Source: Aplectana chamaeleonis (Eukaryota; Nematoda; Chromadorea; Rhabditida; Cosmocercidae). Taken from it: DNA of 64,000 nt. The notes beneath the pieces are model-generated. The model had not been told where the DNA came from. It made no database searches and was given only the letters and a program-made list of their open reading frames with translations. Both the position numbers and the translations under genes were made by a program. How positions within the stretch are numbered: the first letter of the stretch is position 1; every line of letters begins with the position of its first letter. Positions 22,301-32,442 of the stretch are shown piece by piece. The stretch spans positions 290,501-354,500 of the forward strand of contig JAPDOI010000156.1 of NCBI GenBank assembly GCA_029168955.1, given 5' to 3'.

Positions 22301-23540
22301 AATCGTTCTTCTGTTTTTCCGCCTATCTTGAAAACGGTGCCATGCTGATTCCAATGATGTCTCTGGAATCATACAAGACCCCCGAAAACGGAGTTATGGC
22401 CCCTCAAAAGTTGAGCTAGGGAAGCATTGTGGACGAGTTGTCCGAGGCTTGTAACTTCCGTCATTTGCAGCCAATGTGTGTGAGCTGTTCTGTGTAAAGA
22501 GAGAAATTCAGAGTAAAGGGAAGAACGGGGCTCTTGATAGGAAACCACCACTCGATCTCGAGTGCCCATTTTTTTCACATCGAGTGGCGGGTCCTGGAGC
22601 ACAGGGCGGTTCTGGTACACCAAAACGCTTGTTTGCAGTAGCTATTTTGCCACTCCTGACTCGTTTTCTGCAGTTTTTCCGACATTGGGAGCCCAGGAAC
22701 CTTCTCGCCTATCATTTCACTGTGGAAGGTCACTGAGGATGATTATCGTGAACGCTGCTTTTACGTTTGCCCAAGTGGACTTCTGAGCACGGAACAGTTA
22801 ATCGCTATGAAGGAGTTGTACCTTTCAGTGCGAACAGGCCATTCAACAGTACTTAGGCTCCGTCCATAGCAGACGACCAGCGGCAAAGCGTCAAGGCGTC
22901 GGAGCATTATGCGCCAGCGCTGAAACGCTGGCGCATGACGCTCGACGGCTGGCGCATTCAACGTGTCCGACAATGGCACGTGGTTAACGATGGTATCGAT
23001 AATATTAGTGACAGCCGTTACGGTCACTATACCTCCACCGTCAGCGACTGACCGGCTGCAGTGGTCGCTGAGGAGTCAGATCAATAACAAATGCTGAAGA
23101 TGCAAACCCCCAGCGTAACTTTACGGTCACTTGACGTTAATACGTCTGCTATGGACAGAGCCTTAGGCTCAGTGTTCAAGCAACCTTTTATTTTTCGAAG
23201 AAAAGCTTTCTCTAGAACTCAGACTTTAAGGCAATTTTCTTGGCAAGGAGGAGCCATCCAAACAACATCTTCCACAGAAGGATGAGAAGGAAGGATATTT
23301 CAGCAACATGTTTGTACTACTCTCCCCTTGAGTGCCTCATTGTTCAAGCATTCAAACAACGTAGTTTTCACTTCAAGGACTATTGGTATCATCGCGGGCG
23401 GATGCGTCCTAGTCGCAATTATCATTGCTGTTGTGATAATCATTGTGCGAGCAAAGAAGAGGAAGACGAAGAAGAAGAAGAAGTGTAGAGAAAGAAGGGG
23501 TAGTCGGGCATCAGATGAAACATTGCCCTCAAGAGAATAA
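13174..23540 (+). CDS. P1: Ly-6-like type I membrane protein gene
   Basis: Exons read from splice sites and phase: 1, 13174-13180; 2, 13249-13328; 3, 16061-16174; 4, 16242-16328; 5, uncertain (candidate 20482-20560); 6, 20930-21016; 7, 21206-21241; 8, 23231-23309; 9, 23378-23540. With that exon 5 the lengths give 243 codons plus stop. The product has a signal peptide (M-L-K-L-L...), mature start GLKCY, D-C-W-L-S-Y...D-C-P in exon 3, WICASDLCN in exon 4, a Pro/Thr/Ser stalk in exon 6, a membrane helix in exon 9 and a basic tail with KKRKTKKKKKC. Introns 2, 4 and 7 hold MITEs, a LINE and a tRNA-like sequence. Family and function are not recognised beyond Ly-6-like ends. Confidence 0.65.
13329..14148. 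other. P1 intron 2, first part
   Basis: Contains a (GAA)n run at 13,633-13,648 and two C-runs (13,847-13,856 and 14,124-14,138). No exon seen. Confidence 0.4.
14149..14453. mobile_element. Mutator-like MITE with exact 9-bp duplication
   Basis: Inverted ends start ATAAAAACGTAA and continue GGCCAACCGAACAT...CGCGGTCGCGTCACGGC for ~60 bp. CTCCACAGA is repeated exactly on both sides (14140-14148, 14454-14462). Long inverted ends with a 9-bp duplication fit Mutator-like elements. A related copy lies at 54,288-54,589. Confidence 0.8.
14454..14723. repeat. Inverted partial copy of the adjacent MITE interior
   Basis: The segment with CAACTGCTG...GGACGGTATGTGAATGAAGACA...ATACCCTACCCTTTATCA is the reverse complement of 14,220-14,350. 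The resulting ORFs are not genes. Confidence 0.55.
14724..15013. mobile_element. MITE, ACGCTCATGCC family copy 1
   Basis: Ends read CACGCTCATGCCGATCA and, inverted, TGCTCATACTGATAATC with a shared inner GGGCTACNGTAACC. It is homologous over ~285 bp to 34,496-34,787. Confidence 0.6.
15208..15472. repeat. Dispersed repeat, copy 1
   Basis: Matches 30,490-30,733 in the same orientation (GGAACGATATCATGGATA, TTGTATCATGTGAACATCG, TTCATGATTAT). Confidence 0.7.
15473..16060. other. P1 intron 2, last part
   Basis: No exon recognised before exon 3 at 16,061. Confidence 0.4.
16061..16328 (+). CDS. P1 exons 3-4 (ectodomain, DLCN motif)
   Basis: Exon 3 (16061-16174) follows TTTTTAAG and encodes DCWLSY...DCP. 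A 67-nt intron ends CATCCATTACAG. Exon 4 (16242-16328) encodes MVWICASDLCNDFESVLEK and ends at GTATCA. Both exons are phase 0. Exon 4 is 87 nt, as in P2. The longer open frame over 16,176-16,619 on this strand is read-through of the intron edges and is not the product. Confidence 0.75.
16329..17457. other. P1 intron 4, first part
   Basis: A CTGAACTATTGC segment after TTTATGCAG at 16,437 starts like exon 5 of the paralogues (Leu-Asn) but has no phase-1 donor. No other exon was seen. Confidence 0.35.
17458..18506 (-). pseudogene. CR1/L2-like LINE 3' fragment split by a MITE
   Basis: On the minus strand 18,080-18,216 encodes AFRVIPIWNKLPPEIVDA, typical of the C-terminus of CR1/L2-type reverse transcriptases. 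The 3' end is a (TGAA)n-like tail at 17,458-17,480. A family B MITE (17,600-18,068) interrupts it. A 33-bp tandem duplication (GATCGGCTAACTCCCA) lies at 18,250-18,312. The fragment is broken and non-coding now. Confidence 0.6.
17600..18068. mobile_element. TTAA-type MITE, family B copy 3
   Basis: Ends AGGCAGCATAAAAG and ATGTATGCTGCTT with diverged flanks (TGAA and TTGAA). It is inserted into the LINE fragment. Confidence 0.6.
18507..19630. other. P1 intron 4, middle
   Basis: No exon supported. An ORF at 18,714-19,031 lacks splice context and family. Confidence 0.35.
19671..19720 (+). ncRNA. Hammerhead-ribozyme-like motif in a Penelope-like LTR remnant
   Basis: CAGACT (19671-19676) pairs with AGTCTG (19715-19720) as helix I. 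CTGAAGA (19677-19683) matches the CUGANGA core. A helix II with GCGAAAGC loop follows, then GAAA (19697-19700) and AATA, the expected cleavage site. This copy keeps the canonical core, unlike those at 640 and 871. Family flanks extend to about 19,801. Confidence 0.55.
19802..20481. other. P1 intron 4, last part
   Basis: C-run at 20,097-20,107 and G-run near 20,361. No exon seen. Confidence 0.35.
20482..20560 (+). CDS. P1 exon 5, candidate
   Basis: TTTATGCAG precedes a 79-nt segment with phase-0 start and phase-1 end at GTGTGC, the phase required between exons 4 and 6. It encodes CLGYCLDIALHAMLHECFLR, only weakly like exon 5 of P2 and P3 (both start Leu-Asn). The minus strand has a 102-codon ORF over the same bases, so this call is tentative. 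Confidence 0.3.
20930..21241 (+). CDS. P1 exons 6-7 (mucin-like stalk and charged linker)
   Basis: Exon 6 (20930-21016) follows AGTTTCCAG and encodes HITPTPPLTTTKT...SSSTSQPA, a Pro/Thr/Ser-rich stretch. Exon 7 (21206-21241) follows ATCTCAG and encodes GEESRLNYQKN. Both start with 2 nt and end with 1 nt of a codon, as in P2. Confidence 0.65.
21242..22039. other. P1 intron 7, first part
   Basis: Overlapping ORFs on both strands at 21,282-21,714; no exon or family recognised. Confidence 0.35.
22040..22109 (-). tRNA. tRNA-like sequence or tRNA pseudogene
   Basis: The minus strand folds as a cloverleaf. It has a 7-bp acceptor stem (two G-U pairs), a GTGT/ACAC D stem, an anticodon stem with one mismatch, a GCAGG/CCTGC T stem with loop TTCGAGT, an A box TAGTGTAATGG and a B box GGTTCGAGTCC. 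The loop CCGGAAA would give anticodon GGA, but position 33 is C instead of U and there is no long variable arm as expected for tRNA-Ser. Probably a pseudogene or SINE head, antisense in P1 intron 7. Confidence 0.55.
22282..22759. mobile_element. TTAA-type MITE, family A copy 3
   Basis: Ends AGGCGGTGTTCACGATAAAAATCG and GATTATCGTGAACGCTGCT, flanks TCAA and TTTA (diverged TTAA). Confidence 0.7.
22856..23162. mobile_element. PIF/Harbinger-like MITE with TTA duplication
   Basis: Ends GGCTCCGTCCATAGCAGACG and CGTCTGCTATGGACAGAGCC, flanked by TTA on both sides (22853-22855, 23163-23165). The centre has an AGCGCTGAAACGCTGGCGC hairpin. Confidence 0.8.
23231..23540 (+). CDS. P1 exons 8-9 (linker, membrane helix, basic tail)
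   Basis: Exon 8 (23231-23309, 79 nt) is charged (KEEPSK...PQKDEKEG). A 68-nt intron ends CACTTCAAG. Exon 9 (23378-23540) encodes TIGIIAGGCVLVAIIIAVVI and then a Lys/Arg tail ending LPSRE. Confidence 0.7.
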
Positions 23541-23562
23541 TATTGACCGGAAGAGTTTTGAA

Positions 23563-23582
23563 CCAAAACCAAACCTATCTCG
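23563..23582 (+). promoter_or_regulatory. Shared 3' UTR motif of P1
   Basis: CCAAAACCAAACCTATCTCG, 23 nt after the stop, identical over its length to the P0 copy. Confidence 0.6.
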
Positions 23583-24840
23583 AAACATTTGGTGTCAAGT
23601 TTCCGTTGAGAGAAAAGTAAATGAGTTTCACTGTAATTCTTTCTTGCTCACACACTCGCTTTTGTCTACGGGACCCAATGGTGATGTCATCTAACGCAAA
23701 GCTTTCTGTAGACATCCAAAAAGGGCGAGGGTGGACCCTAGACAACTGCCTGTCGCCCCTTAAATGGGTTCCGTAGACAGCTTATCCGCGGAACAGCGGT
23801 TCCTATTGACTTCTCATCCAATAACGCAATTTTTTATTGTAGCTCTTACATCACCGCAGTGGAAAGAATCGAGTCTCCTTGAGAATTTCTCAATGACAAA
23901 GTACATCAGCTAGAGAGTGAGTGACGAGGCTCCACTGGAGAGTCAAAGTCGTTTTCTGGGAAAAGTTTCTGTACAGTTTGGTCTGAATTCATATTAGAAA
24001 ACTTCGTTCATTCCGAAATAAATCTACACCATCAGAGCTGGAAACTAATGGACGGTAACTAACAGCTGAGAAAGCATAACAACAGCTGAAATTTTCAAAA
24101 AAAATAAGCTGAGGCAAAAAAATTCATGAAACATTGGGAGCCTCCCGAGAAGGTCCTAAGTTCATCCACTGGTGGACGAGTTTTCAACGTTGTACTTCCT
24201 GGGTACCTGGCAGGAAGGCCCCCAGCTACCTGACGGATAGTTTGGAGGGCTCCTAGTCACCTAGCCGGTGAACTGAGAGAGATGTGGCTGCCTGCTACGC
24301 CCATCTCACGTTTCACAAAAAGATCAATATCTTCATGGCAGGTAGCGAGCGCTGTGCCAGTCCACTTACACATTGGGGTCGGGTATGCTATGCACGCCGG
24401 AATTCATTGATAACGGAGGTGAAACACAGCAGCCTTCTACCCGGCGGTCTTCTCGCCGTCTCTGCGGGCGGCTACTCATGCCTGTCTCTGCTCTCACTGT
24501 TGGCGAAGAGGGGGCCGCCACTAATGAAATCTCGATAGGGGAGGCACGAAAGTGGTTGCAATACGCCGGGCACGAGAGGGTGACGCCCCTCACCTGCGCC
24601 CGCGGTTTCATAAATACGGCCACGTGTGACATGCTTGAGACATCCAGGGAATGATGTTCATTTCACCTCAAGGTCTCTGGGAACTCACCTGTAAGTCGTG
24701 GGGATGTGGTGTTGCATGAATCCAGCGCTCGAGCTGCACTTCGCATCCATGTTACAACCACCATTTCCAGAGTGAGCAAATGCTCTGACAAACACGTGAT
24801 GTTCTGAGAAAATTAGCCCCGGCGGCAGACCAAACCTCCC
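23583..24840. other. P1-P2 intergenic, no gene recognised
   Basis: Short ORFs only. GC-rich ORFs at 24,284-24,654 overlap on both strands and lack splice context. Confidence 0.4.
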
Positions 24841-25690
24841 TTGAAGGATCCTAATCGGTGCCTGCAGGGTAGTGTCCATCCAGAGTTCCTCCACCCGCTA
24901 TGCCACTGCATCAACCTCCCCGCTGCGGTGTCTCAACCAGGACGCGACGGCTCCCAAACCCGGTCCGGAGGTACCTCAACCCCACCGCAACGGTGCCTGA
25001 ATCTGGCTAAGACGGTGCCCCATTGCGGCCGCGGCGGTGCCTGAAACCGGCTGCCTCGACTCGGACCGCTAAAAGGCGTAATCTTCGCCGAGGTCTGCGG
25101 TGAGAAATCACCCTCCCTGCAAACTAATGCGAAAGCCGCTCCACCCCTCCCCCCCCCCAGCTGTGAGAATCCACTATCCCCCAGCGGTGAAAATTAAGCT
25201 GGCCTCCGGAGAGGGACTCGAAGTCACCTTCCACGACTGGAATCAGAATGCCGAATGAGGACTCGAGTGAGATGAGGCACCAGTTATACCGGCTGTGCTC
25301 ATGGTAAACTTATTAACACGTGATCATTCGCTTTACCATGTTTTTTCATGCCTGCCACTGCATCCTTGCCTGCGATGAAGTGGTTCCGCAGCCCTCTCTG
25401 ACTGATCAGCCTGCTGAGTAGTGTAGCGGTGGCGTCGCGGTGATATCGCGAAGCGTTTTGTTGCGAGGCCCCCGCTTCGCTATCGCGAAACCGTTCATGA
25501 TGGCGGTGCCGTTGATGTACTGTTGCGGACAAGAAGGAATCTTCCAAGATTCCGGAGCCGTTGCTACAGTGTCGCGGCACGAGCTCGGATCACTGTGCCG
25601 TTACTACATCGACCGGGCACGGTCTCGGGTTGCGGTGCCGTCCCGCCACGGTCAATGTAAATTTTCTCAGAGCAGCAGATTAAAATCCGT
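24841..25690. repeat. GC-rich hairpin repeats (family C) with a promoter-like repeat (family D)
   Basis: Many GCGGTG/CACCGC hairpin units. The right end TTTTCTCAGAG lies at ~25,668. The family D copy (minus) covers about 25,140-25,300. A C-run is at 25,148-25,157. Confidence 0.5.
25205..25290 (-). promoter_or_regulatory. TATA + initiator module, family D copy 1
   Basis: On the minus strand TATAACTG (from 25288) is followed 32 nt later by CCTCATTCGG, then AAGGTGACTTCGAGTC. It aligns with the copies at 30.2, 32.8 and 38.0 kb. Confidence 0.45.
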
Positions 25691-26051
25691 ACCAAATACT
25701 GTAGTTGACTGTTGGGAAATAGCTGGAGTATTCACACCAGGCGTAGGAACTTTTAAAATGTATTTTTCGGGCTGAAGTAAATAAAATTGAAATAGAGTAA
25801 AAGAAATTGAAACAAGACGGCATCGGCGTTGTAGAATGATGTCTTTCGATGCGCAACCAGAGTATGCGATTTAGCAGTTTCCGTCCTGAACGTATCACTA
25901 CAGAAATTCGAAAAAAACCTCCTGTGGTTCTGCTCATTGACCGTGGATTTCATAAACTTTCCAAATCGTCGCTCTGTAGGCAACAACCCGTGTCTATACT
26001 GATTCGCAGCAGTCATTAGGATCGCCGCTAGATGAACTGTTTAGGGGCCCG

Positions 26052-26610
26052 TCTCGAGAGTCAGGAATATTATGCACGGTCTATCGTCAGTCACCCATGA
26101 AAATTGACAGTTATCTTGATGTTTTGACAGATACCCGTGTCCTCTCTCTGCTCTGATGAATAGAGCTAGATGTTGTCCTACCCAGCGCATGTCCGAAGTA
26201 CACGAACAGAGACTAGTACTTGCAACCGATAGAAGCGAAGTCGCAATAAGTCTTTACACGCTGTTGCTACCACCAGACTCGACAGTCAGAAATAATAATT
26301 AAGCAAGGCCTATTGTCAGTCGCTCGTGAAATTGAACAAATATCTTCATGTTGTGATAGATAACGTGTCCTCTCTCCGCGCTGATGAATAGAGCCAGATG
26401 TTATCCGACCAAGCGCGCCCGAAGTACACGAACAGAGACCACTTGCGACCGACCGTAGTCAAGTGCGCAATAAGTCTTCACACTCTGTTGCCACCACCAG
26501 ACTCGAGAGTCAGAAATAATAAATAAGCACGGTCTGTTTTCAATCACCCGTGAAACCGGACAAATATCATCATGTTGTGATAGATAACCTGTGTTCTCTC
26601 TGCCAATCGT
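26052..26610. repeat. 225-bp tandem repeat, about 2.4 copies
   Basis: Units start at CTCGAGAGTCAGRAATA near 26,052, 26,277 and 26,502 with moderate divergence. Confidence 0.8.
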
Positions 26611-27026
26611 TTTGCACCTGAACACATGCCCTAGGTTCGTACTTGGGGTAGATGCTGCTATTGGAAAAATCAAGCAATTTTGTGAGTTTATGTTTGAACA
26701 CAATGGAAGTGCCTCTGTATAAAAACCTCATTGAGTCCGTCAATTCGTGCATCACCATGCTCTCAGTTTTGGTGAGTGACTCCTGTCGTTACAGCACTTA
26801 CTTTGATGGGAGTTTTTTTTTCTGTTCAGATTTTGTGTACTTTGGCACTCTTTTTGATCACTCCAGGTGAAGCTGGCGGTAAGTTGTGTAATTTGTACCG
26901 AACTCTCAGGCATTTGGAGTAACAGTGGAAAACTTCAGGGCGCTTATACATGAAGGAGTATAGATCCAACCTGTGTGATTTTATAAAAACTTTTGCGATG
27001 AATTAAACGATCAATTGCTGCTTTAA
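26611..27026. other. No gene recognised
   Basis: ORFs on both strands at 26,652-26,870; no supported exon. Confidence 0.35.
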
Positions 27027-28333
27027 AAAATCGATTTATTTTATTTTATTTATTATACGCCGTTGCCGACGTGCTCATAAGCTACAGAGTAGGGAGTTGG
27101 AACCATGGAAATGAATACAAAAGCAAATAAAAAACTCAGCGCAACGATTTAACCGCCGACCACAAAACCATTGTTGAAATTATAGAATAATTGAAAAGGC
27201 CACACTGGATAAAGTCAAGAGCCATGAAAGGTTGTGGGGGCAGAAAGAAACAAAAAAAACCGCGAGTAGTGCTAGAAGCATGAAACTGACCAGTGTTTCT
27301 CGGTACGGGAAATAAATTCATAGTAATCCGTCTCATATTCAAGTAACTGTGATGGAAGCGACCCTACCCACGCGGCTTCCTAGGATGAATATGGTCCTCC
27401 GACCGCTGTTAGGTATCTGGGTGATGTATCTTAAGAAAATTCCAAATGTCAGGGGCTGATAAGTGTAGATGACAGGTGAAGATAATTCAGGTTCCAGCTG
27501 CAGGCCTATAGCACTAAACTTGAGATGGAGGGAAACTTGGATGCTGAAGGAAGAAATAAATATATGGCTCCGAACCCAGGTTACGACAACCTTATGAGAT
27601 ATGAGATGGGACCTTGGTCAGTGATCGACATAGTTAAATACGTTGCTGTGGAACGTTAATAAACCGCGAGAAGGCAATACAAGAAGAGAGGATCGTTTAG
27701 TGCTAGATAGTAGACACTGGTAGTTGAGCAGGTCGCCATGAGAAGTATAGAATAGCATTAAACAATGTCGGTGACGCCGATACATTGAAGAACATCAATT
27801 CTCTTCAGAGCTGCCTTGAACGTTCTGGAATCATCACAAGCCATAATATTCCTCGGTAATTGATTCAGCCAATTAGTTGTTCTGGAAAAAAAGCTGTGAA
27901 AACAAACTGAGCGTTTACACACTCCCAATTTATGGGATAGAGCAAAAAGTCCACCACGACGACCATTGGAAGTACGGAAAATCCAATACTTCGACGGTTT
28001 TATCCTGAGCTCTCCTTTCAAAATTTTAAAAGCCAATACAAGGTCCGCTAGAATTCTTCTGTTATACAACGATTTCATTTTGAGATCATGTAAACGGCTT
28101 TGATAAGATGGAAGAGTATATGGATAGCCAGTATCTGGAAAAACGCGATAATAAAGAATTCTGGTGAAAGTTTTTTGAACCATTTCGATTTTCTTAATAT
28201 CCTTAACCAGGAACGGACTCCAAACAGAACTGCTGTATTCAACTAGTGGCAAAATGAATGTTTTATAAAGTTTCATCCAAACTGACACATCCGAGCAATG
28301 GATATTCCTAAAGAGGCAGTGAACAGATTTCAT
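27027..28333 (-). pseudogene. CR1-like LINE fragment: reverse transcriptase C-terminus plus 3' UTR
   Basis: The ORF 27,758-28,333 (191 codons) has the classic CR1-type end of the RT domain: KLYKTFILPLVEYSSSVWSP, then DIKKIEMVQKTFTRILYYR, RRILADLVLAFKILKGEL and a late WLNQLPRNI. Catalytic YADD and endonuclease domains are absent, so it is 5'-truncated as usual for LINEs. The 3' UTR runs left to a (TAAA)n tail at about 27,027-27,055. It lies between P1 and P2 on the opposite strand. Confidence 0.8.
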
Positions 28334-28733
28334 TGAGATTGAGAAGAATCATTAATCTGATTGAGAAGAACCGAAGCGGCTTACCATGATTCAACTTTTG
28401 GAAAACCCGCTATTTAGGCAACACTACTCCGTCATTAATCTGTGCCGGTTTCAGTGATTTTTGGTGGTCTGTTTCCAGTGGTTTTGAGTACTATGTCTCC
28501 GGCCTCCCAGAGTTCAGAACTGCTCGGCGATAAAAACCGAAAAACTACAGCTCCTACCATACATTTCGCTCCATGTTTTTGACCTAGTCGCCTGCGCCAA
28601 GTATAGTCCTTTTCTTTCATTTTTACAACTCTAGATTGCAGCCCGAGCGATTTCGTTGGTACTCCATCAAAGGCTGAGTTAACATTGGCTTGATACGTAT
28701 TTGATTCTTCGCAGTCTTGTCCACCTAATTCAA
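28334..28733. other. Possible 5' extension of the LINE or unrelated
   Basis: A minus ORF of 103 codons (28,435-28,746) runs into the next MITE; no motif recognised. Confidence 0.3.
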
Positions 28734-29194
28734 AGGCAGTGTTCACGCTGAAAAATCTCTAGTTTCTTCACAGAAACTTGAGCTTTGGGACTCACCGACT
28801 TAAACTGTGAAGAGAGAATCACGAAAAACCATCGGGAAGTGGATGAAAATGGCATGGACCAGTCAACGCATTGGGCCACCCCGCCTCTCAAACCAATCCT
28901 TTCTGAGGAAGCTTGAACACGTAAACGGCCGGTCAGCAAAGGTATTGTCTTTGATAAGATGCAGTGGCTAAGGTGAATCACGTAATTAAATGGCAAGACT
29001 TTATTCCTTCACATCGGTCAATCCTTACATTCTCAAAAATATGACGTCACACAGTAGGTCCTGCTTAGGCGGAAAAAAGTGCTTTCTCGTCACTTTCTGC
29101 AGTTTTTTATTGACGCTGCTGTCACAGTAAGCTTTTGACCTATCATAATCTGCAAAAAAAACTGAACATCCATGATTTATCGTGATTACTGCCT
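28734..29194. mobile_element. TTAA-type MITE, family A copy 4
   Basis: Starts AGGCAGTGTTCACGCTG after TCAA and ends ATCGTGATTACTGCCT before TTAA. Confidence 0.7.
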
Positions 29195-29780
29195 TTAAGA
29201 ATTGAATAGCAGTGAAAGAAAATCTGGGTGGAACAATTACAATTAATTATTATTATGTAATTATTGTTACGGGAGAAAGAAAAAATTCCAACTCGATAAG
29301 GGCTTGAAGAGATTTCCATTTATTTGTGCGGGACGATTTTTGGATGGTTTTTCGTAATCGAGCTGAAAATAAGGGCTTATTATATTTGCATCAACTAAAC
29401 ACCATTTCCCGTATTCATCAACGCGTGTAGTTGGGTAGGGGTAAACGCGTAAGCACCTCTGATGATTACCCCGTGAAGGCGAAAGGCGTCCTACCCGGTC
29501 GGTGTCGCAGCTGCCCCAGCATATTAGCTGGGTAGGCTAAGGGCGCCTGGACACTGCACTTCATTGTGGTTCCTGCCATTATTCGCTACTGCTTTCACTC
29601 TGAAATCTTGGTTCAATCGTTAGTGTCTCATGTATACATTGGCCTCCTTTGGACACCTGTTAGACTCAGGCATTGTGGGGTTTGTAACGCGCAGCAAACG
29701 CGGGTCATATTCTGAACCGCTCCCGTTAGAAACGAAAAAATGGGCAAGGTGGGTGCCCCATACCCGCCGTTTGCCCCGCT
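29195..29780. other. No gene recognised
   Basis: Includes small inverted motifs at 29,440-29,550 (CTACCC/GGGTAG) but no exon. Confidence 0.4.
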
Positions 29781-29784
29781 ATAT

Positions 29785-29875
29785 CTGGCGATTCACTGCC
29801 GTTTGCAGGGTTCGATCATCTTCGGTTCTGCCCGCGATATTCGGCGATTCACTGCCGTTTGCAGGTTTCGACCAA
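29785..29875. repeat. 57-bp tandem duplication
   Basis: GGCGATTCACTGCCGTTTGCAGG occurs at about 29,787 and 29,844. Confidence 0.7.
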
Positions 29876-29949
29876 GCTAGATTAGATTTACTGCGACAAA
29901 GGAGGTCGTCATCTTATTACAGAAGCGTGTGGCGCTAGGGGCGGAGCCC

Positions 29950-30215
29950 CACGATTTCGATAGGAGCTGGTCTCCCCCAGCAAGGACCCGGTTCATGTCA
30001 CGGCCCGCGGGAAGGGGTCACCCCACCGCGGTCCACGACACGGACATCATCGACGCCACGGTCGACCGTGAGAGAGCTTCCCTTGCTGAGGACCGTGGGG
30101 GAGACCCCTCAGCGGTCAAAAATCGTCCAGAGAGTGACTCGTAGCCCATTTCCAGGAGCGGCCCCGAAAGGCCGACTGCGCTCACTCTGGGATGAGGCCC
30201 CTTATATACGTGCTC
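29950..30215 (-). promoter_or_regulatory. TATA + initiator repeat, family D copy 2
   Basis: On the minus strand TATATAAG (from 30208) is followed 31 nt later by CGCAGTCGG, then CGAGTCACT and a G-rich segment shared with the other three copies. Confidence 0.5.
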
Positions 30216-30489
30216 TGCTGCTGATATGGGCCTGGTCACTTGTGGAGTCATCGATAACGTGATTTGGCAGATCAAACGAGTTCATGCCCTATCAAGTCGT
30301 GTACGAACGCAACACCGAGCCTCTCTGCAGCAGTGACGTCATCGCCAGCCAAACGGCGGAATCCGTGGTTTGGCAGGCGCTGAACGCAGACCGGAATGGC
30401 CATGCGGGAACTCTGTCGTTTGCCACAGTTCGAAATGGGACGGTTCAGTGCTCGTTAGAAACGCCAGAATGTCTGAGAGTGGTGGTTGT

Positions 30490-30733
30490 AAAAACGCTGT
30501 GGCCAGCCGGGTCGATACGTATGAAGAGCACTGACGATGGAGGTTGCAAAAAACACCCGTTGTGGTCAGGTCTGGCTGACCCGATCAATATGTAGGAATT
30601 GTATGGAACGATATCATGGATACCACTCATTTCTCACCTTGTATCATGTGAACATCGGTCGAGTCAGCCACATCCCACCTCATTCATGTTTTTCATGATT
30701 ATTGACCGGGTTGGGTACGCCGATCAGCCAACC
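30490..30733. repeat. Dispersed repeat, copy 2
   Basis: Same-orientation copy of 15,208-15,472. Confidence 0.7.
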
Positions 30734-30899
30734 ATGGCCGAGGCCTTGACTGTGCTAGGCACGTACAGGCATTGAAAGCATATATTTAACTATTACTTCG
30801 TATGTCAGAGGATGCGAATATCGGTCTTGACCAGTAAGAAAGCTTCGATATTAGTGTTAATCTCCCGTGCTTCTAAATGGATCCACGCTCCGTTCATCA

Positions 30900-31541
30900 A
30901 TGACCAATGAGCTTTACTTACACTTCCTACTAAGCTCAGCTTCTAACCTGATCCAACAGATCGCTCAACAAAGAAGACTTCTCGACCACGAAACAGTTCT
31001 CGATTTTCATAACGTACCTCTTCTTTTCATCGATCCTTCTGTGTTGAGTGAACTCTTACGATTCCACTTGCAATATTCTCTACCGGTATTGATCCATGAG
31101 CCAAAATTGATCTATGTTCATCGCAAAGTCAAGAAATTTCGCTATCTCGAGGACCTTTCAGTCATTTCAACTGCCGACGATGGCCTCAAACCGCGCATAC
31201 GGAGAGGTAAAGCTGCAAATAGTATCGATTTGGCGTGTGAATATGCTTTTTCGAATCATTTAGGCATCTACAAGGTATCCAATGAAGGCCTCAACCTCGG
31301 TGACGCTAAGCGTGAGTCCTACTCACTGAAAGTCCTCAATGTCTCTCCTGAAAACAGATTTCAGACATTCTCCATGCAAACGGCCGTCTTGAAGCACGGT
31401 ACACTACAAGTAAGTGAATGAGTGAGATTAAACCACACTTCAACAAAAACTTTCCAGCACCTTGGATTTGATTGCGGCGTCATCCTTTCCACGTTACGGA
31501 GTACGATGTTACACTTCGACAATTCCCACGTTCCCCGTTAA
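30900..31541 (+). CDS. Two-exon gene, 197 aa, unknown function
   Basis: Exon 1 (30900-31409) opens at the first in-frame ATG after an upstream stop at 30,858 and ends CTACAA before GTAAGT. A 48-nt intron ends TTTCCAG. Exon 2 (31458-31541) encodes HLGFDCGVILSTLRSTMLHF and ends in TAA, overlapped by an AATAAA. Both sites are phase 0. The protein has no signal peptide or membrane segment, a leucine-rich first half and a basic patch (PRIRRGK) near residue 100. I do not recognise the family. Good splice sites and absence of repeats suggest a real gene. Its upstream boundary could be wrong if a further 5' exon exists. Confidence 0.6.
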
Positions 31542-32440
31542 ATAAATCTTGGCCTAATTGATCTCCAGGATTGTAGTAATTTAAGGTGTCAAACTCTTTT
31601 TGCCAAAGCTACGACGCTAGTTTTCTGGTCGAGCTTATGAGCACAGAAGGAATATAAGAAAACTTTTAATCAGTACACATTTCCGAAACTGTTAAAGAAA
31701 ACTGTAAATTGATTGTAGCTAAAATTTTGTAAAAACACGAAACCGTGGAGTGAGAAGCGAAACAAAGAGACTTCAACTCGACGACAAGAACATGGTAGCA
31801 CAAAAGATGGAAGCACTCCACGAAGATCGTCTTGATTCCTTGTGTTGCCCTCGTAGCTGCACGCACTAGTTTACTTAAAAAATTCAACTTTTTGCCACTA
31901 CTCGGCTCAAAATCGTCCGTTCGAGCTTGCAAAAGCATATTTAGCATTCACACAGAAAGCTCTTTCTTAAAATACCCATGTCCCACCGCTAAACAAGGCG
32001 TTGAGGACTTACGCAATCCATCAGTGTTCGAAACGATCAGTCAAGTTCTTCGAGGATGCTACAAATAGCTACATCCATTTGGTCTACTTCAAAAGCATGT
32101 ATGATACAGAGCAAAGTACCTTTTAGACATTTTTTGCGTCATTTCGGATTTTCGCGTAATAAAACTGAAATGATTCGGCCCTTGTGTGTTTTTGAGTTCT
32201 TGATGCGTAGCGGAGAGACAGTTGAAAAGAGCGGACGTTCATTGTGAAGAACCGAAGATGAACGAACATACGACGACAAGCGATCGCAATGAAAACAACC
32301 TGGTCATATGATACAATTTGGCTAGGCCTTCTAGAACACTCAATAAACAGAGAAGAAGTTGCAGATTACGAACTAGTGCATGCAATGAGAGGACTCACAG
32401 AAATAGCATTCTGTAAAGCTCCGGAATATCGATCACTTAC
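31542..32440. other. No firm gene
   Basis: The minus ORF 31,666-31,947 (with LLQARTDDFEPSSGKKLNFL) has a coding look, but overlapping plus ORFs and missing splice context leave it open. Confidence 0.3.
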
Positions 32441-32442
32441 TC

